A stretch of 40,739 nt of DNA from an uncultured Clostridia bacterium (GCA_944392425.1 CALXWM010000009.1:1-40739); one strand, 5' to 3'; numbered from the stretch's first letter, positions 24,555 to 33,246 are shown. The notes: a model not told the origin generated them from the letters alone. Made by a program: numbers and translations.

Positions 24555-25229
24555 CTACATCACATATAACAAAATGCAAAAGAACTGCAAAAAGCTTCCT
24601 AACAGTATGAACAAATGAAATATTGAATGCACATATTTATGCTTTTTGCCAATACCATATAAAATAGAGCCAATAGTATATGAAATTCCACCAGAAACAA
24701 GCAATACAATTCCAGGTGTAGGAACAGATTGCAAAAGTAGATCAAGCCTAAATATAATGCACCATCCCATAAGCAAATAACATATCATAGAAAATACTTT
24801 ATACTTTTTTAAATCAATAGCGTTAAGCACAATTCCTAAAATTGCTAAACCCCATATAATACCAAATATCCACCATCCGGCATTAGAATTAACTTCTCTT
24901 ATATTGCAAAGAACAACAGGAGTATAACAACCTGCAATTAATAAAAATATGGTGCAATGGTCTAATACCTGAAATACTCTTTTTGAGAATAATTTAGGGC
25001 TAAGTCCATGATAAATACTTGACATTGTATACAAAATTATTAAAGACGCACCATAAATAGCACCACTTACAACTCCATATACGTTTCCGTGAAGAGCTGC
25101 AAATATAACGCAAAGAACAGTTGCGACTATTCCTAAAACACCACCAACTATATGTGATGTCATATTAAATATTTCTTCACCTTTAGTGTAGGTGGGCAAA
25201 ACTCTATCAGCCAGTTTTGTTCTTGTCAT
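24555..25229 (-). CDS. hemolysin III (YqfA/TrhA) family membrane protein
   Basis: A 224-residue protein with seven hydrophobic segments of the PAQR/HlyIII fold. Diagnostic residues include NMTSHIVGGVLGIV (His and early helix), SSIYHGLSP (Ser and His of the metal site), LDHCTIFLLIAGCYTPV (Asp, His) and VHSIFHLFILLGSFLQFF (HxxxH at the C-terminus). Family members bind zinc in the membrane; the biological role in Firmicutes is not settled, although some were described as cytolytic. I chose the start at 25229, which has an AGGAGG site 10 nt upstream, rather than the longer frame beginning at 25277. Confidence 0.9.
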   Translation of the reverse strand: MTRTKLADRVLPTYTKGEEIFNMTSHIVGGVLGIVATVLCVIFAALHGNVYGVVSGAIYGASLIILYTMSSIYHGLSPKLFSKRVFQVLDHCTIFLLIAGCYTPVVLCNIREVNSNAGWWIFGIIWGLAILGIVLNAIDLKKYKVFSMICYLLMGWCIIFRLDLLLQSVPTPGIVLLVSGGISYTIGSILYGIGKKHKYVHSIFHLFILLGSFLQFFCILLYVM

Positions 25230-25367
25230 AATTCCAAATCCTCCTGTTAACTTTGGTATATAATTAATTATAACCAATTCTTAATTTTTAATAATTATAC
25301 AAGGCAAATTTATAAAAATAATATTACTAATTTATGTATTTATAATGAATTCTTTGTGAAAATTGGT

Positions 25368-25865
25368 CTAACCAAAATAGTCACTAATTTCTTGCAAATT
25401 GTTAAAATTACATTGTCTTAAAATATCATAAACTACAACACAAACCGAATTGGCTAAATTCAAAGACCTTAATGTTTTTCTCATTGGAATCCTAATTGTA
25501 TTATCAATATACTTTAATAACAAATCTTCTGGCAAACCTTTTGTTTCTTTTCCAAATAAAACAAATACTTCATCCATTTTGCCATAATCAGGTTCACAAT
25601 ATATATGTTTTCCTTTGGTTGTAGCAAAAAACATATTATTTGTCTCTGGAGGATACTTTTCTAAAAATGTTTGTAAAGATGAATGCTCTTCTATATCTAA
25701 TTTATCCCAATAATCTAAGCCTGCTCTTTTTACAGAATTTTCAGAAATGCTAAATCCTAAGGGATATACTAAATGAAGCTTGGCTCCAATGGCAGCACAA
25801 GTTCTTGCAATGTTTCCTGTATTTTGTGGAATTTCTGGCTCAACTAATACAACATTTAATTTCAT
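25368..25865 (-). CDS. trmL: tRNA (cytidine/uridine-34-2'-O)-methyltransferase
   Basis: A 165-residue SPOUT methyltransferase of the TrmL (YibK/CspR) type. It methylates the wobble base ribose of certain tRNA-Leu species in E. coli. Features are LNVVLVEPEIPQNTGNIART at the N-terminus, YPLGFSISENSVKRAGLDYW, the FGKETKGLPEDLL knot strand and the C-terminal RIPMRKTLRSLNLANSVCVV knot loop. Length is normal for this minimal family. It is separated from the hemolysin III gene by about 140 nt. A purine-rich site, AAAGGA, precedes the start. Confidence 0.93.
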   Translation of the reverse strand: MKLNVVLVEPEIPQNTGNIARTCAAIGAKLHLVYPLGFSISENSVKRAGLDYWDKLDIEEHSSLQTFLEKYPPETNNMFFATTKGKHIYCEPDYGKMDEVFVLFGKETKGLPEDLLLKYIDNTIRIPMRKTLRSLNLANSVCVVVYDILRQCNFNNLQEISDYFG

Positions 25866-25901
25866 AATAAAAATAAGTCCTTTCTAATTTATTAATAAAC
25901 T

Positions 25902-25931
25902 AAATAAAAAGCCAAGGGTTTATGCTTGGCT
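25902..25931 (-). terminator. terminator of the small XRE regulator gene
   Basis: On the minus strand AGCCAAG and CTTGGCT pair across an 8-nt loop and run into TTTTATTTA. It separates the regulator from trmL. Confidence 0.8.
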
Positions 25932-25966
25932 CATAAATTACGACAATATTTTATCGCATAAATATT

Positions 25967-26227
25967 CTAATCAGCTAAAGCTTTTTGAACATCATCTGCT
26001 TCTACATCTTTAAATAATGGATCTTTGAAGAAGTCAACTAAATCCATATGTGCGCCTTCACATAAATGTAATAAAGTTGTTAATGTAAGGCTATTACTTT
26101 TTCCGTTCATAAAACTGCTTAGAGTAGAATATGGAATACCTGAACTTAAAGCTAATTTATGAAGAGAAATTTCTTGACTAGCAGCGATATTTATTATTCT
26201 TTGTCTAACGGCTGTACATAATAACAT
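25967..26227 (-). CDS. XRE-family helix-turn-helix regulator
   Basis: An 86-residue protein with a Cro/CI-type HTH: VRQRIINIAASQEISLHKLALSSGIPYSTLSSFMNGK, followed by TLTTLLHLCEGAHMDLVDFF, which completes the five-helix fold. The acidic tail has no known domain. I chose the ATG at 26227, 8 nt after AAGGAGA; an upstream in-frame ATG at 26260 has no SD. It stands alone with its own terminator and has a TATACT box about 40 nt upstream. The target is unknown and may include its own promoter. Confidence 0.85.
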   Translation of the reverse strand: MLLCTAVRQRIINIAASQEISLHKLALSSGIPYSTLSSFMNGKSNSLTLTTLLHLCEGAHMDLVDFFKDPLFKDVEADDVQKALAD

Positions 26228-26344
26228 AATCAATCTCTCCTTTCGATAAGAGTATAGCAAAATTTACGAAAAAATGATGACGACAATACGCCAAAATAAG
26301 CATTTTTTTACTTTTTAATAAAATATTTATTAATTATTGAAATA

Positions 26345-26373
26345 TTGTTTAATTATAAAAGATATGATATAAT
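26345..26373 (+). promoter_or_regulatory. promoter of the TPR gene
   Basis: TTGTTT (26345-26350) and TATAAT (26368-26373) with a 17-nt spacer; the gene starts 30 nt downstream after GAAAGG. Confidence 0.65.
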
Positions 26374-26402
26374 CTCTAAAATAAAATATAGAAAGGTAAA
26401 CG

Positions 26403-27578
26403 ATGTTTAATATAATAATTTTTAGTGTAATAGCTTTATCTATTTTTATATATACAGTGGTTAATTTAATTAAGAAAAACAATTCAAATTATGTGTTTTC
26501 ATTAATTCCTGAATTTATGGGTCTTATAATTAATTTTGTATGTATATTATTAAAAGTTGAACCAAGCGTAATACTATTAATAATAATGTATATATTTAGC
26601 GTTATTATTCCTATTATAATGCTAATATTAGAAAAAAGGAAAATTAATTTATCAGAAATTATAAATATTGTAAAGGCTAATTATTATGAAAAAAGGGAAC
26701 AATATGATTTAGCTAGAAAACAATTAGTTTATAATGCTAGTAGATATCCTAATAATTTTTTAAGTCATCAAAAACTTGGTGAATGGTATGAAAAAAATGG
26801 GGAATTAGAAAAAGCAGAAAGCGAATATTTAAAGATAATTGAATTAAAACCAAAAAAATACGAAAATTATTATAAACTTGCTTTGATTTATAATAAAGAT
26901 CAAAAGAAAGATGAGGCTATAGAAATTTTAAAAGAGGTTTTAAAAAGAAAGGCTGATTATTTAGACGCAAGTTTATGCTTAGGTAGTACATTATATGAAA
27001 CTGAAATGTATAAAGAAGCTATAAATGTGTTTCAAGATGCACTTAAATATAATCCAGGAGAATATAAACTATACTATTACATGGGAATGACATATACTAG
27101 AATAAATGATTTCCCAAATGCAAAAGAATATTATAAAAAAGCTGCAACGATTAATTCAACTTTGGATGTGGCTAAACTGAATTTGGGACAAATTTATTTA
27201 ATCTTCAAGGAATATGATGAAGCAGAAAAATATTTCATGAAATGTATTGAAAATGATGATGAGGAAATTCAAGCAGAAGCATATTTCTATTTATCAAAAA
27301 TAAAACTTATAAATAATGAAAATAATTTAGCTGTACAATATGCAAATATCGCTTTAGAATTGGAACCAACTCTTATAAAAAAGATGGAAAAAGACATATA
27401 TTTTGCAACGATTTTGGGCAAACTAAAAATTAAAGAAGAGAAAAATGTAAAGACAAAACTTAATAAGGAAGAAAAAAATCTAATTAATTATTTGGATAAA
27501 ACATATGGAGTTGTTCAAAATCTAACATCAAATAAAGAACCAAAAGAGCAAAATATTATACAAAAAGAAAGGGAGTAA
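26403..27578 (+). CDS. membrane-anchored TPR-repeat protein
   Basis: A 391-residue protein with three hydrophobic helices in the first 80 residues and then about six tetratricopeptide repeats (about 95-345). Examples are LGEWYEKNGELEKAESEYLK, LALIYNKDQKKDEAIEILKE, LGSTLYETEMYKEAINVFQD and MGMTYTRINDFPNAKEYYKK, each with the 34-residue spacing and the Gly/Ala/Pro positions of TPRs. A basic, Lys-rich tail follows. TPR domains mediate protein-protein contacts, and membrane anchoring suggests a scaffold. It lies upstream of the DpaA gene but is separated from it by 135 nt and a candidate sporulation promoter. Confidence 0.85.
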   Translation: MFNIIIFSVIALSIFIYTVVNLIKKNNSNYVFSLIPEFMGLIINFVCILLKVEPSVILLIIMYIFSVIIPIIMLILEKRKINLSEIINIVKANYYEKREQYDLARKQLVYNASRYPNNFLSHQKLGEWYEKNGELEKAESEYLKIIELKPKKYENYYKLALIYNKDQKKDEAIEILKEVLKRKADYLDASLCLGSTLYETEMYKEAINVFQDALKYNPGEYKLYYYMGMTYTRINDFPNAKEYYKKAATINSTLDVAKLNLGQIYLIFKEYDEAEKYFMKCIENDDEEIQAEAYFYLSKIKLINNENNLAVQYANIALELEPTLIKKMEKDIYFATILGKLKIKEEKNVKTKLNKEEKNLINYLDKTYGVVQNLTSNKEPKEQNIIQKERE

Positions 27579-27622
27579 TGTATTAATTATATTAAAATAC
27601 AAATCATTTAATTAAAAAATAT

Positions 27623-27649
27623 ACAAATAAAATTGTAATTCATATTATA
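27623..27649 (+). promoter_or_regulatory. candidate mother-cell (sigma-K/sigma-E) promoter
   Basis: CATATTATA (27641-27649) fits the CATANNNTA -10 of sporulation sigma factors, with AC at 27623-27624 exactly 16 nt upstream as in sigma-K promoters. It precedes dpaA by about 70 nt. Downstream, AATTGATTA (27672-27680) and TAATCAATT (27690-27698) form a perfect 9-bp inverted repeat. The AT-rich context makes a chance match possible. Confidence 0.4.
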
Positions 27650-27722
27650 AAATACAAAAGTATTTAGATATAATTGATTAAATACAGAATAATCAATTAT
27701 ATAAAAAGAAAGGATGGTTAAT

Positions 27723-28574
27723 ATGAATTACAATTTTTTAGTTGTAGGTGGGGACAAAAGAATAAATTATTTAGCAAGTAAACTCTTGAAAGATGGAAAT
27801 AGTGTTTATACTTTTGCAAATAAAATAGAAGGGGCAACAGAGATAGATGAAGAAGAGAACATTAAAAAATATAAATATGATATAATAATTAGTTCAATGC
27901 CACTTTCAAGAGACAATATAAATGTATACACACCATTAAGCAATAAAACTGTGAGGCTGGAAGAATTATACAATATTTCTAAAGGAAAAATACTTATAGC
28001 AGGAAAAATTCCTAAATATTTTATGCAAGAAGATTTTAAAGCAAAAGACAAAGTAATATGTTACGATATTTTACAAGATGAGGTAACAACGATATTGAAT
28101 ACTATCCCAACAGCAGAAGGAGCAATACAAATAGCGATGCAAGAAACTGATTACACATTAAGTGGAAAGAGAGCATTAGTGATAGGCTTTGGAAGAGTGG
28201 GAAAAACATTGGCAAATATGCTTGGTAAATTAGGCATGGAAGTATATTGTGAAGCTAGAAAAGATGTGGATTTAGCTTGGATAAAAGCATATGGATACAA
28301 AACTGTGCCACTAAAAGAAATGAAAAACAATTTGTGCAAAATGAATGTGATTTTTAATACTGCTCCTATACTTATTTTAGACAAAAGTACATTAATTTTG
28401 CTAAATAAAAAAACATTGATTATAGATTTAGCATCTGCACCTGGTGGTGTGGATTACGAGACAGCAGAGAAATTGGGAATAAAAGCAATTTTGGCATCTG
28501 CACTTCCGGGAAAAGTAGCACCTGATACTTGTGCAGAATATTTGCAAAAATTTGTGTATAAAGTAATTAAATAA
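27723..28574 (+). CDS. dpaA: dipicolinate synthase subunit A
   Basis: A 283-residue protein of the SpoVFA/DpaA family. With the flavoprotein subunit DpaB it makes dipicolinic acid, the spore-core calcium chelate. Features are an N-terminal NFLVVGGDKRINYLASKLL, NTIPTAEGAIQIAMQETDYT, the Rossmann motif ALVIGFGRVGKTLANML (GxGxxG, about 148-165), and the C-terminal SAPGGVDYETAEKLGIKA with LPGKVAPDTCAEYL. I use the ATG at 27723: AAAGAAAGG ends 9 nt upstream, whereas it abuts the ATG at 27714. The usual partner dpaB is not next to it; the pilus operon follows instead. The gene marks this organism as a spore former or a recent descendant of one. Confidence 0.93.
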   Translation: MNYNFLVVGGDKRINYLASKLLKDGNSVYTFANKIEGATEIDEEENIKKYKYDIIISSMPLSRDNINVYTPLSNKTVRLEELYNISKGKILIAGKIPKYFMQEDFKAKDKVICYDILQDEVTTILNTIPTAEGAIQIAMQETDYTLSGKRALVIGFGRVGKTLANMLGKLGMEVYCEARKDVDLAWIKAYGYKTVPLKEMKNNLCKMNVIFNTAPILILDKSTLILLNKKTLIIDLASAPGGVDYETAEKLGIKAILASALPGKVAPDTCAEYLQKFVYKVIK

Positions 28575-28639
28575 ATTCAATTACTTTATGTTACAAATAT
28601 TACAAATATTACAATTTTTTTACATTAGTCGACAAGTTA

Positions 28640-28667
28640 TTGACTTTTAATAAAAAAATAATAAAAT
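28640..28667 (+). promoter_or_regulatory. candidate promoter of the type IV pilus operon
   Basis: TTGACT (28640-28645) and TAAAAT (28662-28667) with 16 nt between; a leader of about 90 nt follows. The gap 28575-28765 otherwise shows an ATTACAAAT direct repeat just after dpaA. Confidence 0.5.
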
Positions 28668-28765
28668 ATAAATGATGAAATTACAAAACGAGACAAAATT
28701 GAATATTTATAGAAAAATTGTAAATCATAATTAGTGTAAAAAAATCTAAAGAAGGAGTAAAAAAG

Positions 28766-30403
28766 GTGCAAGAAAGTTTAGGAATAAGTATATCTAATCG
28801 AGTAATAAAATATGCTAAAGTAACAAAAAATAATGATCTACTAGATGTTGCATCTTTTGGCGTTAAATTTTATGACAACTTAGAAAAAGATCTTCAGCAA
28901 ATAATATCAGAAACAAATAGCAAAAACATTCCTATATGTATAGATACACAAAATGAAAAAGTAAATTACTTTAGTATATTTAGTTTGCTAAGCAAAGCTG
29001 ATACAAAAAAGACCATTGGAACTGAATATGAAACATTATGTGCTGACAATCACATGAATCCTAACGCTTATGAGGGAAGATATTTAATTGTTAATGACGT
29101 TAATAATAAGGACAGAAATAGAGTAATTTATTTTACTGAAAGCAAAACTGATTTAGAAGAAAGAACGGCATGGCTTGGAAATCAAAGAGTAAGTTCAATG
29201 TCACCTCTTCCTACTTCATTATGCAATATAGTGGAAACTAAAAAGGGTGAAAATATAATGATTGTAAATATAGAGGAAAAAACTACTGTAACTACAATCT
29301 TAAATCAAAGAATTTACAGCATTGATACAATTTCAAGTGGCATGAGCGAAGTTCTAGAAAAGATAAATGAAAAAGAAAATTCTTATTCAAAATCATACGA
29401 AGCTTGTAAAAATACTACTATATATACAATGGAAACAACAACTACAGATGATCCAAACAATAAATATTTATCTTTGATAGTTCCGACATTATTTAATATA
29501 GTACAAGAAGTAAAAAAAATTAAAGATATTTATGCTAGAGTAGATAAAATATACTTAACAGGATTAGGAACAGTAATAAATAATATTGACTTATATTTCC
29601 AAGAGTATTTTCAAGATTCTAAATGTGAAATTCTTAAACCTTTTTTTGCAGAAAACAATAGCAAAATAAATATAAAGGATTATATAGAAGTAAATAGTGC
29701 GATTGCATTAGCTCTTAATGGAATGGATTATGGATTTAAAGATTTGAACTTTAAAGCAACAAATTGGAAAGATGATTTAAATGCATTATTACATTCAGAT
29801 ATAAAAACACTTAGGAAAGAATCTAAAGGAAAAAAGATATCATTCAACTTTGATACAAATATGAGTGGACCTTTGAAACCTACTGAAATTTGGCTTGTTA
29901 GATGTTGTGTTACAGTACTTATGATTGTAATAATATATAGTGTATGTTCTATATTATTAGGAAATCAATTATCAGACAAAACAGCACAAGCACAAAGCGT
30001 AATAGATGATACAACAGCACAGATAAATATACTAAATTCAAATGAGAGCAACATTAATCGCAAAATTGCAGATTTTGAAAGAGTTACAACAAACTTACAA
30101 AATGCAAGCTCATCAATTGCATTAAAACAAGGTAGAAAAAATGAAATACCTACATTGTTAAACCAAATTGTATATACAATTCCAAAAAATGTGCAATTAA
30201 CAAGTATAAAGAATACAGAAATAGAAGTTGACGGAGAAACAAAACAACATATATTAATATCTGCTCAATCAAGACAGTATGAGCAATTAGCTTACTTCAA
30301 AGCAAAATTGAGTAATAGCGGATATTTACTAAATGTTACTTCAACAGAAGGAACAAAAACAGGAGAATATGTTGTAGTTACAATTGAAGGAGATTTACCA
30401 TAA
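28766..30403 (+). CDS. pilMN: type IV pilus PilM-PilN fusion protein
   Basis: A 545-residue protein. Residues 1 to about 345 have the actin-like (ASKHA) layout of PilM: SLGISISNRVIKYAKV with phosphate-loop-like start, MIVNIEEKTTVTTILN, and IYLTGLGTVINNIDLYF before the C-terminal helices. A hydrophobic helix at about 377-397 (VTVLMIVIIYSVCSILLG) follows. Then come a coiled coil and a PilN-like extracytoplasmic ferredoxin-type domain (LLNQIVYTIPKNVQLTSI). PilM and PilN normally are separate proteins joining the cytoplasmic motor to the membrane alignment complex. A fused PilMN is known from clostridial pilus loci. The start is GTG with an AAGGAG site 8 nt upstream. It is the first gene of the pilus operon. 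Confidence 0.85.
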   Translation: MQESLGISISNRVIKYAKVTKNNDLLDVASFGVKFYDNLEKDLQQIISETNSKNIPICIDTQNEKVNYFSIFSLLSKADTKKTIGTEYETLCADNHMNPNAYEGRYLIVNDVNNKDRNRVIYFTESKTDLEERTAWLGNQRVSSMSPLPTSLCNIVETKKGENIMIVNIEEKTTVTTILNQRIYSIDTISSGMSEVLEKINEKENSYSKSYEACKNTTIYTMETTTTDDPNNKYLSLIVPTLFNIVQEVKKIKDIYARVDKIYLTGLGTVINNIDLYFQEYFQDSKCEILKPFFAENNSKINIKDYIEVNSAIALALNGMDYGFKDLNFKATNWKDDLNALLHSDIKTLRKESKGKKISFNFDTNMSGPLKPTEIWLVRCCVTVLMIVIIYSVCSILLGNQLSDKTAQAQSVIDDTTAQINILNSNESNINRKIADFERVTTNLQNASSSIALKQGRKNEIPTLLNQIVYTIPKNVQLTSIKNTEIEVDGETKQHILISAQSRQYEQLAYFKAKLSNSGYLLNVTSTEGTKTGEYVVVTIEGDLP

Positions 30404-30419
30404 TTAAAGGAGAAATGCA

Positions 30420-31121
30420 ATGAGAAAATTATTAATATCTATTTTGTTAATTTTATTGATAGTAATGACCGTATTATGCATTAAAAATGGTATAAATATT
30501 GGACCATTGCATGTACTAGGTGTAACACAAATACAAGATGCTAATGGAGAACTTACTAGAAAAATTGCAGAAGCAAAAAATACTAATGATAACTATGCTA
30601 ATAAATTGACTGAAATAAAAGAATTGATTACAAACTTAGGGGAAACAAGAAATGAATATTTACAAACTATTAATGTAAGCACAGAGAGTGAAATACGAGA
30701 GGCAACACAAACAAAGAATTATACGATTGAATATTTGTGGAGTCAAGTAGGTAACCATGCTACACAAGAGGGCGTAAATATTAAAATGGATGTAGTATCC
30801 GGAGTAGATGAAAATACTAAAAATTTAAATTTCACAGTTTCAGGCAATTATTTAGCAATTACAAACTTTATTACAGAACTTGAAAATGATTCATCTTTGC
30901 AATTTACAATTGATGAATTTGCAATGACACAAAATCAATGTACTTTCGTAGTAAGAGATGTGTTTATAAAAACAGAAAAAACTACATCAACTCAAAATAA
31001 TACTACCGGAACAAATAATTCATCTACTACAAATAATAGTACAAATTCTACGACAAATACTACTAACACAAATAGTACAACAAATACAAACAGCGTAGAT
31101 AATACAAACACAGTAGAATAA
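30420..31121 (+). CDS. pilO: PilO-like type IV pilus alignment protein
   Basis: A 233-residue protein with one N-terminal transmembrane helix (about 4-22), a coiled coil (about 35-80) and a PilO-type domain (IKMDVVSGVDENTKNLNFTV, then NYLAITNFITELENDSSL, typical of PilO). Its last 45 residues are almost only Thr, Asn and Ser (about 190-233), a disordered tail or glycosylation substrate. It follows pilMN by 16 nt with an AAAGGAG site. PilN and PilO form the heterodimer that aligns the pilus machinery in the envelope. Confidence 0.85.
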   Translation: MRKLLISILLILLIVMTVLCIKNGINIGPLHVLGVTQIQDANGELTRKIAEAKNTNDNYANKLTEIKELITNLGETRNEYLQTINVSTESEIREATQTKNYTIEYLWSQVGNHATQEGVNIKMDVVSGVDENTKNLNFTVSGNYLAITNFITELENDSSLQFTIDEFAMTQNQCTFVVRDVFIKTEKTTSTQNNTTGTNNSSTTNNSTNSTTNTTNTNSTTNTNSVDNTNTVE

Positions 31122-31135
31122 AAAAGGAGTAAGTT

Positions 31136-31549
31136 ATGGCAAAATCTATTTTTAAAGAAATACTGATTATTTTATTAGTATGTGTTGCAATAGTATTGTT
31201 AATGGCAGTTATATTTTATAATTACATTCCAACTAATAAGGTAATACCAGCTAAAGTTACAGCTTATCAATTACCACAAAATGTGGAAGAAATTATAAAC
31301 GAAACTACTATAGACAGCTTTGATAGTTCTTCAATAAATTATACTATTGATGATTCAGACTTAACTAGATATGAACAATCACAAAGTTACAATCCTGGAA
31401 AAGCTGATCCATTTTCAGCTTATACTGAAGAACCAACAGGAGGAACAAACAATAATGAAACAAATGGAGGCGGATCAAGCGAACCTGTTGATGAAAATGT
31501 AACTGACAACTTCTACACATCTGAAGGTGTAGGCGGAGGAACTAAATAA
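31136..31549 (+). CDS. pilus-operon membrane protein of unknown family
   Basis: A 137-residue protein with an N-terminal transmembrane helix (about 8-29; ILIILLVCVAIVLLMAVIF) and an extracytoplasmic part rich in Ser, Thr, Asn and Gly. It contains VIPAKVTAYQLPQNVEEIINE and a low-complexity tail (GGTNNNETNGGGS). By position it takes the place of PilP in Gram-negative pilM-N-O-P operons, but it is not a lipoprotein and I see no PilP HN motif. It may be a Gram-positive accessory of the alignment complex. It lies 14 nt after pilO and 70 nt before the major pilin. Confidence 0.7.
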   Translation: MAKSIFKEILIILLVCVAIVLLMAVIFYNYIPTNKVIPAKVTAYQLPQNVEEIINETTIDSFDSSSINYTIDDSDLTRYEQSQSYNPGKADPFSAYTEEPTGGTNNNETNGGGSSEPVDENVTDNFYTSEGVGGGTK

Positions 31550-31619
31550 ATTATTAATTTTAGGTAATATTTATAAATAATATAAATATATACAAATTTT
31601 TACTAAGGAGGGAATTTAA

Positions 31620-31853
31620 ATGTTTAAGAAAGAAAGAGGTATTACATTAGTAGCATTAGTTGTTACAATTATTGTTCTATTAATACTAGCAGGTGTTGCT
31701 ATTAGTTTAACAATAAGCGACAATGGTATATTTACAAGAGCAAGAAGAGCTGCTAATACTTGGGTAAATGCTGAAGCAAATGAAACAAAAACAATGGATG
31801 AATTCAATACTGCATTCGATAGTCTTTATAAAGAATATTTTCCAGGTGAATAA
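31620..31853 (+). CDS. pilA: short major type IV prepilin
   Basis: A 77-residue prepilin. The leader MFKKERG is cleaved after Gly7, giving a mature protein starting ITLVALVVTIIVLLILAGVA, the hydrophobic spine that packs in the fibre. A short charged domain follows (FTRARRAANTWVNAEANE). Most type IVa pilins have Glu at mature position 5; here position 5 is Ala, as in many GITLVALVV clostridial prepilins. With only about 45 residues outside the helix it is among the smallest pilins. An AAGGAGGGAATT site and a downstream hairpin suggest high expression relative to the rest of the operon. Confidence 0.88.
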   Translation: MFKKERGITLVALVVTIIVLLILAGVAISLTISDNGIFTRARRAANTWVNAEANETKTMDEFNTAFDSLYKEYFPGE

Positions 31854-31905
31854 GACTTAATTAATATTAAAATCTCTATTATTTTATATAATAGTACTAA
31901 ATATG

Positions 31906-31946
31906 GAGGTTACCTAAATTATTCGTATTTAGGTAGCCTCTATTAT
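31906..31946 (+). terminator. strong hairpin between pilin and prepilin peptidase
   Basis: GAGGTTACCTAAAT (31906-31919) pairs with ATTTAGGTAGCCTC (31927-31940), 14 bp with one G-U, followed by TATTATAC rather than a strong T-run. It may be a partial terminator or 3' stabiliser that gives the pilin more mRNA than downstream genes. Confidence 0.65.
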
Positions 31947-32023
31947 ACTAATAAGGGATAAAATATGCTATATAGTACATTGTGCTATAAGTATGACCTT
32001 ATTTTAAAAAAAGGAAATTACAA

Positions 32024-32812
32024 ATGAACATAATTTTATATATAATAATATTTATAATGGGAAGTGTTTTTGGAAGTTTTTTAACACTTGCAACTTATAG
32101 AATACCTCTAAATGAAGATATTACCCACAAACACTCTTATTGTCCAAAATGTAACCATAAACTTGGCTTTTTAGACATGATTCCAATTCTTAGCTATTTA
32201 TGCATTAGAGGAAGATGTAGATATTGCAAGGCTAAAATTAGCCCACGCTATTTTATAATAGAAATACTATGTGGATTGTCATTTGTTTTACTTGCATTAA
32301 CAGTAGAAATTAATGTATTTGAAATTAATATAAACGTAATCTTGAATTTTATTTTAGGAGCTTTATATATAGTTTTCTTATTTTTAATAGCAGGTATAGA
32401 TATAGAACATCATTATATAGATAAACGAGTATTAGTATATGGAATAGCTGTTATTTTCTTTTATTTAATATATGAATTTATTTATGGAACATATTTCAAT
32501 ATAAATAGAGTTGTAATTTATTTCATAATTATAATGATTGTATTAATTTTAAACACATATGAAATAAAGAAAAAGGGAAAAGACAGTTATGCTATAAATA
32601 TTATACTTTTATGCTTAATAATGACATTATTTACTTATGAATGGGTTACTATAATTTCTATAATAATGACTTTATTTATTGTAGCATTTGCAGAAATATT
32701 AAATTCTATAGTAAATAAAAACAAAAATAATAATCCAAAACAGCCTATAGCATTTTATCTATGTATTGCTAATTGCATAACAATTTTTTTAACAAATGTT
32801 ATCTTAATATAG
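32024..32812 (+). CDS. pilD: prepilin peptidase (A24 family)
   Basis: A 262-residue polytopic protein. The N-terminal cytoplasmic domain carries the two CxxC pairs of bifunctional enzymes: CPKC (40-43) and CRYC (65-68), preceded by GSVFGSFLTLATYRIP. The first catalytic Asp is in AGIDIEHHYID (D126). The second should be in a GxGD motif; the best match is KKGKDSYAIN (D187), where the second Gly is Lys. Spacing between the two Asp is normal. A terminal PIAFYLCIANC resembles the usual C-terminal motif. It removes the prepilin leader and may N-methylate the new end. The start follows AAAAAAGG in the gap after the hairpin. Confidence 0.88.
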   Translation: MNIILYIIIFIMGSVFGSFLTLATYRIPLNEDITHKHSYCPKCNHKLGFLDMIPILSYLCIRGRCRYCKAKISPRYFIIEILCGLSFVLLALTVEINVFEININVILNFILGALYIVFLFLIAGIDIEHHYIDKRVLVYGIAVIFFYLIYEFIYGTYFNINRVVIYFIIIMIVLILNTYEIKKKGKDSYAINIILLCLIMTLFTYEWVTIISIIMTLFIVAFAEILNSIVNKNKNNNPKQPIAFYLCIANCITIFLTNVILI

Positions 32813-32823
32813 TAGGTGATTAA

Positions 32824-33246
32824 ATGAAAAAAATTATTGCAAAATTTAATAAAGAAAATGGTGCAACAGCATTGGACATAGCAACTGGTGCATTAATATT
32901 TGTACTTTTTACATCTGTTATTTTTACATTATATTTACAAATATATAAACAATCTTCTCTTATAAAAATTCATCAAGATGCAATGGGATATATGATTCAA
33001 ATTTGTGAAGATATAGACTTGCAAGACTATGGTGTAACTGAAGACTTAGAAGAATATAAAAATCAAATTATAAAGCAAATAAACTTACCGGAAGATAGAT
33101 ACACATTAACATTGCAACAAGAAAAATATATTGATACTAATCCAAATGCAAAAGATTTAGTAAAGAAAATAATTGTCAATATTAAATATACTTTTGACAA
33201 TGAAGAGAGGGATATTGAAATAGCTAAAATTAAAGTTAAAGAATAA
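32824..33246 (+). CDS. minor prepilin-like protein
   Basis: A 140-residue protein with a prepilin-type N-terminus: leader MKKIIAKFNKENG, cleavage after Gly13, then ATALDIATGALIFVLFTSV. Mature position 5 is Asp, which can take the role of the conserved Glu. The remainder is a small mixed domain (SSLIKIHQDAMGYMIQICED, ITVNIKYTFDNEERDIEI-type strands). It is 11 nt downstream of pilD and next to a second prepilin-like gene, as minor pilins (PilV/PilW or GspI/GspJ analogues) commonly are. No close family name can be given. Confidence 0.75.
   Translation: MKKIIAKFNKENGATALDIATGALIFVLFTSVIFTLYLQIYKQSSLIKIHQDAMGYMIQICEDIDLQDYGVTEDLEEYKNQIIKQINLPEDRYTLTLQQEKYIDTNPNAKDLVKKIIVNIKYTFDNEERDIEIAKIKVKE

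Noticed and set aside
24256..24610. Open frames across the tRNA-Leu gene on both strands
   Set aside because: They overlap the tRNA, the terminator hairpin and the att repeat; there is no SD and the predicted peptides mirror the tRNA sequence.
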